DNA from: an uncultured Flavobacteriales bacterium
GTDB lineage: Bacteria > Bacteroidota > Bacteroidia > Flavobacteriales > Crocinitomicaceae
DNA length: 5,790 nt
NCBI GenBank assembly: GCA_946478775.1
Contig: CAMLDR010000236.1
Coordinates: 1-5,790 of the forward strand
Direction of reading: 5' to 3'
The position numbers were made by a program, and so were the translations under genes. The notes under the pieces were generated by a model that had not been told where the DNA came from, made no database searches, and was given only the letters and a program-made list of their open reading frames with translations. Positions within the stretch are counted from its first letter, which is position 1; every line of letters begins with the position of its first letter. Positions 5,036 through 5,790 of this stretch are shown here, piece after piece.

Positions 5036-5790
5036 TTACTTCATCTTTTGATCCCGCACAGTCAAACAAATCAGCTTGTATCCCTTATCCGTGCGCAGGA
5101 ATTCATAATGGTTCTGCGTAAAATCTTTTTTGGTAGTGTGAGAAATAATCACCGACATGGTTGGATAGATCCAGTCCTTCGACTCGCCGCAATTGGTGAA
5201 GTAGTGTTCGAATTCCGATCCACCGAACATAAAGGGGTTTAATCCATCGATCGAAACAAAGTAATCGGTTTTCGGGTCTAAGATTTCCGATAATCCGCTT
5301 TTCAGAAGAGTGAAATTGTCTGAAATGAGTTTTTTACTGACCGTTTTTCCCCAACCGTCTTCGGTTTCCCAGGTAATGGTGTCGTAAGAAGCGCTAACTA
5401 ATTTTTGGATCGTTAAGTCATTCAATAACTCTTTTCGAAGCCAGTGTTCAAATTCTTTTTCAAAGACGATAAAGGAGTAATAACTTCCGTCTTTTGCCAA
5501 TAAAGAGATGCGTGCAGTGTCCGGGTGCACAGATTTGGTCTTTTGAAGCGAGAAGAGATTCAATGCTTCACGGGAAGTGAATTTTTCAACGAGGAGGTTG
5601 TTCGCCGTATCGATCAGGACTTCCTGTCCGCCGGTCCAGCTAAAATGATTGCATCCCGACTCGCTGTGCCTGTTCCAAAGTTTTTTCTCAGCTCCTTTCA
5701 GTCCGATGAGCATTCCGTTCTGTACACGAGTCAGTTCGTTGTAATCCGCAGGAACGACAATTTTCCCTGTTCGGTCGAATAGACCCACTT
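5036..5790 (-). CDS. WG-repeat-containing protein, C-terminal part
   Basis: The frame is open through the window edge (its first two bases belong to a split codon), so the true start lies beyond base 5790. The first visible residues, VGLFDRTGKIVVPADYNELTRVQNGMLIGLKG, fit one WG (KWG) repeat: a strand, an [F/I]D-x-x-GK turn, then V-P-x-x-Y. Proteins with such repeats usually carry several in tandem, so more are expected outside the window. The next segment (about residues 55-75) may be a degenerate repeat. The remaining 150 residues show no repeat and no motif I recognise; they contain the acidic and aromatic stretch TWETEDGWGKTVSKK. WG repeats are thought to form beta-rich binding surfaces, and no enzymatic role is indicated. 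G+C is near 50%, so it is probably a resident gene. It ends 102 bases before the zeta-like start. Confidence 0.8.
   Translation of the reverse strand, partial: VGLFDRTGKIVVPADYNELTRVQNGMLIGLKGAEKKLWNRHSESGCNHFSWTGGQEVLIDTANNLLVEKFTSREALNLFSLQKTKSVHPDTARISLLAKDGSYYSFIVFEKEFEHWLRKELLNDLTIQKLVSASYDTITWETEDGWGKTVSKKLISDNFTLLKSGLSEILDPKTDYFVSIDGLNPFMFGGSEFEHYFTNCGESKDWIYPTMSVIISHTTKKDFTQNHYEFLRTDKGYKLICLTVRDQKMK

Noticed and set aside
5048..5782. Plus-strand reading frames opposite the WG-repeat gene
   Set aside because: The minus-strand frame carries the WG signature and is open over the whole segment; the plus-strand products look like antisense shadows.
1..5790. CRISPR arrays, tRNA or rRNA genes, insertion sequences and attachment sites
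   Set aside because: No spaced direct repeats, no RNA-gene sequence signature, no transposase or integrase reading frame, and no matching repeats at the edges of the low-G+C blocks were found by eye.

Overview
The window looks like a chromosomal stretch from a member of the Bacteroidota, most plausibly a Flavobacteriales relative. It starts with the end of an S46-family dipeptidyl-peptidase, ends inside a WG-repeat protein, shows no strong Shine-Dalgarno sequences, and has non-coding DNA that is very rich in A and T. The genus cannot be fixed from this sequence alone.

Layout. (1) Positions 2-304, plus strand: the C-terminal end of the S46 peptidase, followed by a stem-loop and a strong intrinsic terminator (362-393). 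(2) Positions 435-3395, minus strand: one very large gene for a 986-residue STAND-type NTPase. It has an N-terminal HEPN-like (RNase-type) domain, a linker domain, an NB-ARC/NACHT-like P-loop core with a winged helix, a helical repeat region, and a C-terminal cold-shock-like OB domain. (3) Positions 3554-4165, minus strand: an unrecognised membrane-anchored protein. (4) Positions 4210-4933, minus strand: a two-gene cassette made of a zeta-toxin-like P-loop kinase and a 50-residue partner whose start overlaps the toxin stop. Two palindromes lie at its 5' end. (5) Positions 5036-5790, minus strand: a WG-repeat protein cut by the window edge.

Base composition splits the window. Sample lines counted by hand give about 47-50% G+C in the peptidase, the membrane protein and the WG-repeat gene, but only about 28-32% in the STAND gene and the zeta-like cassette. 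I infer two separately acquired defence or stress modules inserted between resident genes.

The most interesting object is the STAND protein. Its order of domains suggests a self-contained abortive-infection or anti-invader switch: the helical repeats and the OB domain would sense a trigger, possibly RNA, the NTPase would switch or oligomerise, and the HEPN domain would cut RNA. The domain calls rest on motifs read by eye. The biological role and any novelty are inference.
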